Positions 16,756-23,731 of a stretch of DNA of 64,000 bases are shown here, piece after piece (position 1 is the stretch's first letter; every line of letters begins with the position of its first letter). The translations under genes were made by a program, and so were the position numbers. The notes under the pieces were generated by a model, which had not been told where the DNA came from, ran no database searches, and saw only the letters and a list, made by a program, of their open reading frames with translations. Where the stretch lies: positions 1-64,000 of the forward strand of contig JADJJH010000002.1 of NCBI GenBank assembly GCA_016706595.1. The letters are read 5' to 3'. The DNA comes from Bacteroidota bacterium. Lineage in GTDB: Bacteria; Bacteroidota; Bacteroidia; Chitinophagales; Chitinophagaceae.

Positions 16756-17436
16756 TCAAAAAAAACCAATGATTTGCATTGCCAACATCAGCGTATCAAC
16801 TTTTTCATACGGATGTTTTGTATTGGGCAGAATAACTAAACTTCCATTTTGAAATTGTCGATAAGCATGTACCGTTTCTTCTATGCTTACCATCTGATCA
16901 TGATCACCCAAAACCATACGAACAGGTATCCTGATACTTTGTAAACAATCATCTGTTAGCAAAGGATGATTTCCCAACTCCCTCAGCAAAAATGTGGTTT
17001 GCAGTACGAGTTCTTTCCAATGGGTATGTAAATGTTGTTGTTGTAATTGCTTCACAAATTCCGGAATCTTAGCTTCCATCTTTTCGGCATCTAACATCGC
17101 CATTTCTTTATGCGCAATTTCATTCGACCATGCAAATTTTGTGGCTAAGGTCATTACTTTTTCAAATAAATCAGGACGTAATGATGCTGCATACAAAGCA
17201 CAATATCCGCCCATACTATAACCAAACACCGAAACTTTTTGGGTATGGTTTTGCTCAATATAAGCAATCAAATTTTCGGCAAATGCTTGAATGGTAAACT
17301 CTCCCATTTCTGCATTATTTCCATGAGCCGGAAAATCAAGGGCAATACAAGTAAACTCATCTTGCAAATAAGGTATAAGCTTTTCGAACATACTCGCCGA
17401 GCCTAATGCCCCATGTAATAAAATTAAGGTATTCAT
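16756..17436 (-). CDS. Alpha/beta hydrolase
   Basis: A 226-residue alpha/beta-hydrolase fold protein. Visible are the oxyanion LLHGALGSA, the strand CIALDFPAHG, the nucleophile elbow VFGYSMGGYCAL (Ser in GYSMGG), the acid in RMVLGDHDQMV and the catalytic His in PNTKHPYEKV. It resembles MenH/BioH-like small esterases; the substrate cannot be assigned, though a menaquinone role is conceivable. It overlaps the upstream lipoprotein gene by one base (TAATG), so translation is coupled. The stop falls right after a run of eight T. One base fewer would extend it ~35 residues, but the protein already ends where such folds end. Confidence 0.85.
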   Translation of the reverse strand: MNTLILLHGALGSASMFEKLIPYLQDEFTCIALDFPAHGNNAEMGEFTIQAFAENLIAYIEQNHTQKVSVFGYSMGGYCALYAASLRPDLFEKVMTLATKFAWSNEIAHKEMAMLDAEKMEAKIPEFVKQLQQQHLHTHWKELVLQTTFLLRELGNHPLLTDDCLQSIRIPVRMVLGDHDQMVSIEETVHAYRQFQNGSLVILPNTKHPYEKVDTLMLAMQIIGFF

Positions 17437-18899
17437 TACTTACTTTTTAATTTGGGCTTTTTATCGAATGCCATTACCAAATCTAATTTGTTTTCCCAAT
17501 TGGCTTTTATTGTTATCGGTTGCGGGTAATAGTCTACTTTTTCTGGTTGTTGTTTTATTTTATAATTTCCCGCATCCCACTTCCCATTTTTATTTTCATC
17601 GTGTAGTATGCTAATAAAATAATTGTCGGGTATTAAGCCGTTAAAACGAATTAAGGTATCACTCATTTTTTGTTGTGCAATTATTTTATCATTTTTCATT
17701 AATAAAACTACATCGTTCTCATTTTTATTACATCGCAGTAGTAAGGTTCCATAATCGCTTTTTCGTTTGGTTGTAAAAGTATAAGCCATAGCCGGAGCTT
17801 GCAGGCCTAAACTATCTTGTGCAAAACCTTTTAATACAGTAAGGGTATAGCTTGCCTCTTCAACCCATTGTGTACTCAAAGTAATTACTTTTTTTGATGA
17901 ATCAAATTCTACAATAGCACTGGCATCTAAAGTTTTCTCTTGATACAATCTGATTTTAGTTTCATCCATCAACGCAAGTGGTTTATCAAACACAAATCGA
18001 ATGGAATCATTGATATCGAAAGTACGTTTGGTTTTATTGGTGGTATCAACATTTAACGAATAACTTAATTTAGTAGTTGCTGTTTTTGTAGACGTAGCTG
18101 CCGTTTTTTGTATAAACACTTTTTTTGAAGTGGTAGTATCTTGCTTGGCTTGTTCAATAAAACTATACAGTCGAATTTCATTACTATCACCAGCAACAAC
18201 CGCTGTATGGTAAAAAGCAATTCGCTCAGAAGCTAGATCATAATACAAGTTTTTATTGGCATCGCTCAATGCATACATTTTGAATTCCTTATTGGGCAAA
18301 TTCTTAAAATTAAAATTTCCTCCATCAGTTTTCTGCATGTATAAAGGCTTTTCATTCAGCCAGGCTGAATCACTTTTATTAGCTGCATATAATAGAACTA
18401 AACTACTGGTATCAGGTTTTCCGGTATTGGCATCTAGTACTTTCCCATATAACGATAAGGAGTCAAAGTAAGCTCCGGTTGAAAAAGTAAACTGCAAATT
18501 CTTGTAAATATTTCCCTCTCTGATATCCGAAACCGCATCGCCCATCGAAAGATGATAGGTGGTATTGTTTTCGAGTAGACTATCTTCAATATCAATACTT
18601 AATTTTCGTTTATGCACGCTAACCTTGGGTTGTGTTTTTACCAAAGGTGTAATCATCATTTGATTCATGATATCCTTCACCTGAATAAATTCATCAAACT
18701 CAAATACAATTTTGCCCCCCTTAAAATTTATTGAAGAATCCGGAATATTTGTCTTTACCATTACCGGTGCTTGGGTATCGCGTTCACCACCGGTAGGACT
18801 TACAATATTGGCACATGAAAGCCACCCTAAACAAAAAATGCTTATACCTATATACCCAAGAAATACTTGCACTGATTTCACCCTGCAATGATAAAACAT
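17436..18899 (-). CDS. Lipoprotein with Ig-like (Big_5) domain
   Basis: This 487-residue protein has a hydrophobic N-terminus ending in a lipobox (FCLGWLSC, Cys ~29) followed by the block ANIVSPTGGERDTQAP, which is typical of a widespread Bacteroidota lipoprotein family. Residues ~45-140 are a Big_5-type Ig-like domain (SSINFKGGKIVFEFDEFIQVKD ... LQFTFSTG). A second region repeats the pattern around residues 290-380 (RFVFDKPLALMDETKIRL, YTFTTKRKSDYG). The C-terminal YFISILHDENKNGKWDAGNY contains a calcium-loop-like stretch and recurs in this family. The location is probably the outer membrane, role unknown. It is translationally coupled to the downstream hydrolase. Confidence 0.8.
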   Translation of the reverse strand: MFYHCRVKSVQVFLGYIGISIFCLGWLSCANIVSPTGGERDTQAPVMVKTNIPDSSINFKGGKIVFEFDEFIQVKDIMNQMMITPLVKTQPKVSVHKRKLSIDIEDSLLENNTTYHLSMGDAVSDIREGNIYKNLQFTFSTGAYFDSLSLYGKVLDANTGKPDTSSLVLLYAANKSDSAWLNEKPLYMQKTDGGNFNFKNLPNKEFKMYALSDANKNLYYDLASERIAFYHTAVVAGDSNEIRLYSFIEQAKQDTTTSKKVFIQKTAATSTKTATTKLSYSLNVDTTNKTKRTFDINDSIRFVFDKPLALMDETKIRLYQEKTLDASAIVEFDSSKKVITLSTQWVEEASYTLTVLKGFAQDSLGLQAPAMAYTFTTKRKSDYGTLLLRCNKNENDVVLLMKNDKIIAQQKMSDTLIRFNGLIPDNYFISILHDENKNGKWDAGNYKIKQQPEKVDYYPQPITIKANWENKLDLVMAFDKKPKLKSK

Positions 18900-19086
18900 A
18901 TTTTTAGAGGAGGGGTGAGAATAAAGCTCACAAAGCCTAAAAATATGTACATTATTCTTTGAGTAGCCAATTATATTGGATTATTACTCTTTGTCATCAC
19001 ATCGTTGTTTTTTAAGCAGTTGTGTAGTCTTACGATTTTTTGACCATGATGAAATAGCTAGAACAACAAAATTATTTTGGTATGTA

Positions 19087-19407
19087 TTATGTTCCATTTC
19101 TTCTTCTAAGAATTCTCGTCAATCGCTTTGGATCTTGTCTATTGTCCCAAAAACAAGTAATATAAATCTGGTTTGCTGTCCTCTTGAAATATATATTGAA
19201 TGTGCCCATCACACATACTCTGTTCTTACCATGTTCTGTTAGCTTATATGAATCTGGGCGTTCGGAAATATAACCTACATATTCATCTACCAATCGTAAT
19301 AATTTTTTAGGGTATTCTACAGATGCATTTTTTTCTAACCAATAATCAAGAGCGTTTTGAAGTTGCTTTTCTGCTGTTTCCGTCCATATTATTTCCCTTT
19401 CAACCAT
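19087..19407 (-). CDS. RelE/ParE-family toxin
   Basis: A 106-residue protein with the RelE/ParE fold pattern: ETAEKQLQNALDYWLEKNA (amphipathic helix pair), LLRLVDEYVGYISERPDSYKL, then strands KNRVCVMGTFNIYFKRTANQIYITCFWDNRQDPKRL and a basic C-terminal tail. These toxins cleave ribosome-bound mRNA (RelE) or block gyrase (ParE); the basic C-terminal RLTRILRRR favours neither firmly. Its start overlaps the antitoxin gene by 19 bases, the usual arrangement of type II modules. Confidence 0.85.
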   Translation of the reverse strand: MVEREIIWTETAEKQLQNALDYWLEKNASVEYPKKLLRLVDEYVGYISERPDSYKLTEHGKNRVCVMGTFNIYFKRTANQIYITCFWDNRQDPKRLTRILRRRNGT

Positions 19408-19631
19408 GCTTGCTTCTTTTTCATAAGATCATCATGTTTGATTACTCTATTATTTTTTATATCCTGATCACTTAAATCTAACAAAAGTTTTTGTTCCTTA
19501 GAAAGTTTTACCACATTGTCGTTGTACTCTTTATTTTCAACCAAATGATTTATTGCATTTAGGTATTCCTTATTGCTTATACAAAGTACTTTTTCTATAA
19601 TTTCATTTCGGAGGGTATCTATTTTGGTCAT
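19389..19631 (-). CDS. Antitoxin of RelE/ParE module
   Basis: An 80-residue protein beginning at the ATG at 19631 (a TTG two codons upstream is less likely). It is helical and charged. Residues 1-30 (KIDTLRNEIIEKVLCISNKEYLNAINHLVE) probably dimerise or bind DNA, and the C-terminal half (KNNRVIKHDDLMKKKQAWLKGK) is the likely toxin-wrapping tail. No classical RHH or HTH motif is obvious. Its assignment rests mainly on its position directly upstream of, and overlapping, the toxin. This unit presumably autoregulates its own promoter. Confidence 0.75.
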   Translation of the reverse strand: MTKIDTLRNEIIEKVLCISNKEYLNAINHLVENKEYNDNVVKLSKEQKLLLDLSDQDIKNNRVIKHDDLMKKKQAWLKGK

Positions 19632-19924
19632 AACCAATTCAACTATTTTTTGCTAAGATAAGAATATCAGACAAGAATTAATGATTATGACTTATAACGA
19701 TTGATATCGAAGTGAAATATGTATCATACCAAAACTTCGTGCCTTGTTTTGCTCTGAGCATATTTTAGCACTCGGCATATAACACTATAAGAAATACAAG
19801 GCATTGGTCTTCCTTATATTTCACATTGGTATAACCTTCTGCTTCCAAAAAATATATTTTGCATTACATCATGCTTTAACAATCCTAGAATCTTTACATT
19901 TATCCGAATTTTAAAAACCCTATC

Positions 19925-21391
19925 ATGAACGAAGCCATCAGAAATCTAGAACCAAAGCATCTTTGGAATCACTTTGCCGATTTAAATGCTGTACCACGAC
20001 CATCGAAAAAAGAAGAACGTGTAATTGCTTTTATGAAGGCCTTCGGCGAAAGCCTGAATTTGCCAACGATGGTAGATGATGCCGGAAATGTGATTATTAA
20101 AAAACCTGCCAGCGGTGCCGGTATGGAAACCCGTGCAACCATTGTTTTGCAAAGTCATTTAGATATGGTACATCAAAAAAATGCAGCCACCGTTTTTGAT
20201 TTTAATTCGCAAGGTATCGAAATGCTAGTTGACGATGATTGGGTGAAAGCCAATGGAACTACTTTAGGAGCAGATAATGGAATCGGTGTTTCGGCCATCA
20301 TGAGTTTGTTAGCATCAAACGATATTCCGCATCCAAGTTTGGAAGCCTTATTTACCATTGATGAAGAAACGGGTATGACTGGTGCTTTGGCTTTACAAGG
20401 CGGATTATTGGATGGAGAAATTATGCTGAATTTAGATACCGAAGAAGATAATGAATTGACAATTGGTTGTGCCGGTGGAATTGATGTTACGGCAAGTGGC
20501 GCTTATCCATTGCAAGATGCAAGTTGTAATTCAGCATTTCGAATAGGTATTAAAGGTTTAAAAGGAGGACATTCAGGAATTGATATTCATAAAGGACGAG
20601 CCAATGCTAATAAACTCATGAATAGATTATTGCTTGAATTAAGTAATACCTATCAAATTGAAATTGCTTGTATTGAAGGCGGAAGTTTACGCAATGCCAT
20701 TCCTCGTGAATCGGTGGCTGATATTTTGGTAGACGACGCCAAGGCGAATGACCTAAAAAATTATGTGAGCAGTTATCAATCCATTTTGCAAAAAGAATAT
20801 CAAACCACCGATCCTAATTTAATAGTAAGTATCGAAACTATTGAAAGTGCGAAGCAGGTATTAGCAAGTGATTTTCAATATAAACTTTTGCGCACTGTAT
20901 ATGCTTGTCCGAATGGCATTTACCGTATGAGTCCTGATATTGAAAGCTTGGTGCAAACTTCCAATAATGTAGCTCGTATTGAAGTAAAGGATGGTAAGTA
21001 TGCTATTCAATGTTTAACGCGCAGTTCGGTGAATACCGAAAAAGATGATTTGGCCGTCGCTATCACTTCTTGTTTTGAATTATTAGGTGCCGAAATTTCT
21101 ACGGCGGGTTCATATCCGGGATGGATACCTAACCCGCATGCAAGCATTGTAAGTTTAATGCAAAATTTGTACAAAGAAATGTTTAACGACGATGCACATG
21201 TAAGTGCTTGTCATGCCGGTTTAGAATGTGGTATTTTAGGAAAGAACTATCCATCGATGCAAATGATTTCATTTGGACCGAATATTTATGGTGCCCATTC
21301 GCCCGATGAGAAAGTTCAAATAAGTTCGGTACAAAAATTTTGGAAATATTTATTAGAGACCTTGAAGCGTATACCTGAGAGAGCAGCTTAA
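19925..21391 (+). CDS. pepD: Aminoacyl-histidine dipeptidase (PepD)
   Basis: 488 residues, the usual length of this M20-family metallopeptidase. Motifs in order: HLWNHFADLNAVPRPSKKEE, metal-site LQSHLDMVHQKN (His and Asp), GTTLGADNGIGVSA (bridging Asp), the catalytic TIDEETGMTGA (Glu-Glu), NLDTEEDNELTIGCAGG, LKGGHSGIDIHKGRANANK, and the C-terminal CHAGLECGIL with ISFGPNIYGAHSPDEKVQI. It hydrolyses Xaa-His and other dipeptides in the cytoplasm. It overlaps the convergent pdxH by 4 bases at the stop codons. Confidence 0.96.
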   Translation: MNEAIRNLEPKHLWNHFADLNAVPRPSKKEERVIAFMKAFGESLNLPTMVDDAGNVIIKKPASGAGMETRATIVLQSHLDMVHQKNAATVFDFNSQGIEMLVDDDWVKANGTTLGADNGIGVSAIMSLLASNDIPHPSLEALFTIDEETGMTGALALQGGLLDGEIMLNLDTEEDNELTIGCAGGIDVTASGAYPLQDASCNSAFRIGIKGLKGGHSGIDIHKGRANANKLMNRLLLELSNTYQIEIACIEGGSLRNAIPRESVADILVDDAKANDLKNYVSSYQSILQKEYQTTDPNLIVSIETIESAKQVLASDFQYKLLRTVYACPNGIYRMSPDIESLVQTSNNVARIEVKDGKYAIQCLTRSSVNTEKDDLAVAITSCFELLGAEISTAGSYPGWIPNPHASIVSLMQNLYKEMFNDDAHVSACHAGLECGILGKNYPSMQMISFGPNIYGAHSPDEKVQISSVQKFWKYLLETLKRIPERAA

Positions 21392-22032
21392 GGATTCAAT
21401 CTTGTAAGTTCCCATTCACCCGATGTATTGCGTGTAAAAGCAAAGCGATCATGCAATCGATTCATTCTTCCTTGCCAAAATTCAATACGATTTGGAATTA
21501 CTGCATAGCCACCCCAATGTGAAGGTTTAGGAATTTCTTGGTTTTCGTATTGCTGTTTTAAGTTAGCAAATCGTTGTTCAAGTACTTCACGACTTTCAAG
21601 TGTTTCGCTTTGAAAAGAAGCCCAAGCTCCGAGCTGACTTTCACGAGGGCGCGATTGAAAATACAGTGTGGATGCCTCGGATGAAATTTTTTCAACTTTG
21701 CCTTCGATACGTATTTGTCGTTGCAATTCTTTCCAAAAAAAATCAAGTGCAACCTGTTGATTTTGTTCCATATCGCGACCTTTTGCGCTTCGATAATTGG
21801 TAAAAAATATAAACTGATTGTCCTCTACACCTTTCAATAAAACAATACGTGCATGCGGTTTATTGTCTGCATCTACCGTTGCTAAGGTCATGGCGTTTAC
21901 GTCATCAATTTCGGCATTTACAGCTTGTTGAAACCATTGTTGAAATTGTTGAATTGGGTCTTTATCTAAATCTGCAATGGATAAATCAGATAAAAGGTAT
22001 TCTTGTCTAATGTCGGCAATTGACTTGTGCAT
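21388..22032 (-). CDS. pdxH: Pyridoxamine 5'-phosphate oxidase
   Basis: 214 residues. It shows the family blocks IRQEYLLSDLSIADLDKDPIQQF, AMTLATVDADNKPHARIVLLKGV, FFTNYRSAKGRDM, ALDFFWKELQRQIRIEGKVEK, FQSRPRESQLGAWAS and the C-terminal PNRIEFWQGRMNRLHDRFAF...WELTRLNP (substrate/FMN-binding W-x-G-R and RLHDR). It makes pyridoxal 5'-phosphate from PNP/PMP with FMN. A TACTTTTG -7 element lies 16 bases upstream. It ends over the convergent pepD stop. Confidence 0.96.
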   Translation of the reverse strand: MHKSIADIRQEYLLSDLSIADLDKDPIQQFQQWFQQAVNAEIDDVNAMTLATVDADNKPHARIVLLKGVEDNQFIFFTNYRSAKGRDMEQNQQVALDFFWKELQRQIRIEGKVEKISSEASTLYFQSRPRESQLGAWASFQSETLESREVLEQRFANLKQQYENQEIPKPSHWGGYAVIPNRIEFWQGRMNRLHDRFAFTRNTSGEWELTRLNP

Positions 22033-22048
22033 AGCTGAAAATGAAAAA

Positions 22049-22056
22049 CAAAAGTA
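22049..22056 (-). promoter_or_regulatory. pdxH: -7 promoter element TACTTTTG (pdxH)
   Basis: A perfect TAnnTTTG match on the minus strand, 16 bases before the pdxH ATG at 22032. The -33 region has no clear TTTG. Confidence 0.55.
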
Positions 22057-22301
22057 CAGACTATTTTTATAGTTGCCTTACGTGGTGTTGAATATTATAA
22101 ATGACTGATAGTTACACCACGAAGGGTTAAAGTTTTAACCGGGGAGCCGTGGAGAAAGTAAGGAAAGATAGTGCAAAAAAGATAGCAGAGAAGTGAGCCG
22201 CGGAGGTTTATTGAAAAATGAACACGCTGAGATGTATGAAAAGCAAGGATGGCGGTGAGTATTTTTCTTCAATAATTTGATTTTGTTACCTACGCAGAAT
22301 T

Positions 22302-22394
22302 TGTGGCAGTTCCGTACGTACGGAATAGCGAATACCCCGCATACCGACGTTTCGGCGGGAGAGGAGTAGCAGCGGAAAGCGCGGTTGCCACCCA
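22302..22394 (+). repeat. Dispersed palindromic element, copy 1 (GTGGCA...TGCCAC)
   Basis: The element opens with TGTGGCA and closes with GGTTGCCACCCA, giving complementary ends. Between them lie ATACCCCGCAT, a purine-rich stretch and AGCGGAAAGCG. A second, diverged copy at 42632-42711 has the same ends and the same ATACCCCGCA and GAAAGCG blocks. This copy also contains a perfect 16-base palindrome, TTCCGTACGTACGGAA (22310-22325). GC content is clearly higher than in the surroundings. An overlapping minus-strand frame (22135-22401) is not a credible gene. The rest of 22057-22454 shows nothing else. Confidence 0.65.
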
Positions 22395-22454
22395 AGTGCA
22401 TTTGAATAACTTATGAAACCAAGCAAACTTTGATTTGCTTGTGTGGGAAGTGAT

Positions 22455-22580
22455 TTATCCTTTCAAATACTTGCGCATTACATAAACGCAGGCAACGAAC
22501 ATGATGATGACGTATAACCAGCAACCATAATAACCTATTTGGTTGCCTATTTCGTATATTGATAATAAAACTCCTTTCAT
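22455..22580 (-). CDS. Possible 41-residue membrane protein
   Basis: On the minus strand an ATG at 22580 opens a 41-codon frame ending in TAA at 22455-22457. It has a short polar start (MKGVLLSIYEIGNQIG), one strong membrane helix (YYGCWLYVIIMFVACVYVM) and a basic tail (RKYLKG), an inside-positive single-span topology. The size and shape recall small accessory membrane proteins such as CcmD or KdpF, but no partner genes are near and I cannot name it. The upstream 30 bases are very AT-rich. Codon choice is compatible with a gene. Confidence 0.4.
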   Translation of the reverse strand: MKGVLLSIYEIGNQIGYYGCWLYVIIMFVACVYVMRKYLKG

Positions 22581-22611
22581 GACTATATTTTTATTGTTTT
22601 TTTAATCGTCA

Positions 22612-22695
22612 TCCCGAATTAGTCGGGACAGGCTATGGAATTCGGCAAATTAAAATTTTCGATGAGATGTCAAAAATGATTATGCCTCATTTCAT
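22612..22695 (+). repeat. Hairpin TCCCGA/TCGGGA plus dispersed element, copy 2
   Basis: TCCCGA-ATTAG-TCGGGA (22612-22628) forms a short hairpin with the same arms as the longer palindrome at 28125-28142. Immediately after it come ATGGAATTCGGCA (22635) and ATGCCTCATTTCAT (22682), the two end blocks also found at 12411-12470. It lies between the small membrane ORF and the beta-barrel gene and could act as a REP-like or terminator structure. Confidence 0.5.
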
Positions 22696-22724
22696 TGTAT
22701 AAAATTTTTGCAAATGTAATAAAA

Positions 22725-23396
22725 CTATCCTCTTTTCTTATTTCTGAATTTGAAAACAAATCCGGCTTGTGCTAACGATTTGCCATAACCAGCCTCTAAG
22801 TAAATAGCCGTGCGGGTTAAGAAGTAATAACGTATACCAAAAGTCATTTCGGCTGAAACCGGAAAAGGCAATTTAAATTGTGATTTAAATAATGAATCAT
22901 CAGGCAAGTAAGAGGTAAAATCGCTACTCATAAAGTGGTTATATCCTGCGCCACCACCGATATAAATATCCCATTCTTTATCTACAAACAAATGATAATT
23001 GAAACGAAGATTCGCAGAGATATCATGTAGTTTGGTGCCATATTTGAAGGGTAAATCCATGCCTTTGAATGCATCATAACGCATACGCGTCCAATCGGCT
23101 TGATATAAAATATAGCTTGTTGATAATGACACGCTCAACTTGCGACTTAAGCCCAGCTCGGCTTTCCAGAAAAACGGGCCAATACCCACCACTCTAAAAT
23201 CGGTTGAATCTTTTTGATAATCGAACAGTTTTTTGTCGAGCCTTGGTAAACCATAGCCATATGAAAAATGTAATTGACCTTTTTCATGCGCCTTCTGATC
23301 CCAATTATAATCCCAACCCGGTATTGAAAATAATTGTGCATTGCTTTGTAACGACAATCCGAGCACCACCAGCAATACAAGAATATTTTTATTCAT
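22725..23396 (-). CDS. Outer-membrane beta-barrel protein, 223 aa
   Basis: A signal peptide (MNKNILVLLVVLGLSLQSNAQ) is followed by ~200 residues of alternating polar/aromatic strands: GQLHFSYGYGLPRLDK, IGPFFWKAELGLSRKLSVSLSTSYIL, ISANLRFNYHLF, WDIYIGGGAGYNHF, VSAEMTFGIRYYFLTRTAIYLEAGYG. It ends with AQAGFVFKFRNKKRG. This fits a small 8-stranded OmpA/OmpW-like barrel. No periplasmic domain is present. The function is unknown. It is transcribed alone. Confidence 0.75.
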   Translation of the reverse strand: MNKNILVLLVVLGLSLQSNAQLFSIPGWDYNWDQKAHEKGQLHFSYGYGLPRLDKKLFDYQKDSTDFRVVGIGPFFWKAELGLSRKLSVSLSTSYILYQADWTRMRYDAFKGMDLPFKYGTKLHDISANLRFNYHLFVDKEWDIYIGGGAGYNHFMSSDFTSYLPDDSLFKSQFKLPFPVSAEMTFGIRYYFLTRTAIYLEAGYGKSLAQAGFVFKFRNKKRG

Positions 23397-23731
23397 TGAG
23401 AGATATTTGGGAACAAATTAAGGGAAAACTATTTAGAAAAGAAAATACTAGCCTAAAAACTTTACTTGAGATGGAGTTATCTTGTAATTGAAGCAGAAGC
23501 CGCTAAACTAGCAAACCTGATAATTTTGAATGTGAATTGCTTACCCACCCCTAGTCATTCGCATGACGGCTAGCCGGGTTGCGTAAGACAAGCAAAGCCC
23601 AAAAACCCCTGTTTATAAACATTTCGACCGCTTATATAGGACTTTTCATGACCGTAAAATAACTTTAAGCCAAATTCAAAGTTTGCAAACCTGTTTTCAC
23701 GTGAATAGTATTTACATTTACCCTTCGTTAT
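23397..23731. other. Divergent intergenic region
   Basis: These ~335 bases separate the barrel gene from the large secreted-protein gene. I see no ORF of credible size. A GC-richer patch at about 23560-23610 (CATTCGCATGACGG...GCCGGGTT...CAAAAACCCCTG) resembles pieces of the palindromic element at 28094-28207, which holds CATTCGCATAACG and AGGGGTTTTT. No exact TAnnTTTG precedes 23732; TACATTTA near 23711 is the closest. Confidence 0.35.

Noticed and set aside
16640..16756. C-terminal extension of the alpha/beta hydrolase through the T8 run
   Set aside because: A 35-residue extension is readable if one T is removed, but the fold is already complete at the stop; unlike the other frame breaks, family knowledge does not require it.
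18976..19242. 88-residue plus-strand ORF
   Set aside because: Antisense to the RelE-type toxin gene, no features of a protein.
22135..22401. 88-residue minus-strand ORF
   Set aside because: It runs through the GC-rich dispersed element, has no plausible protein features and no promoter; a chance frame.
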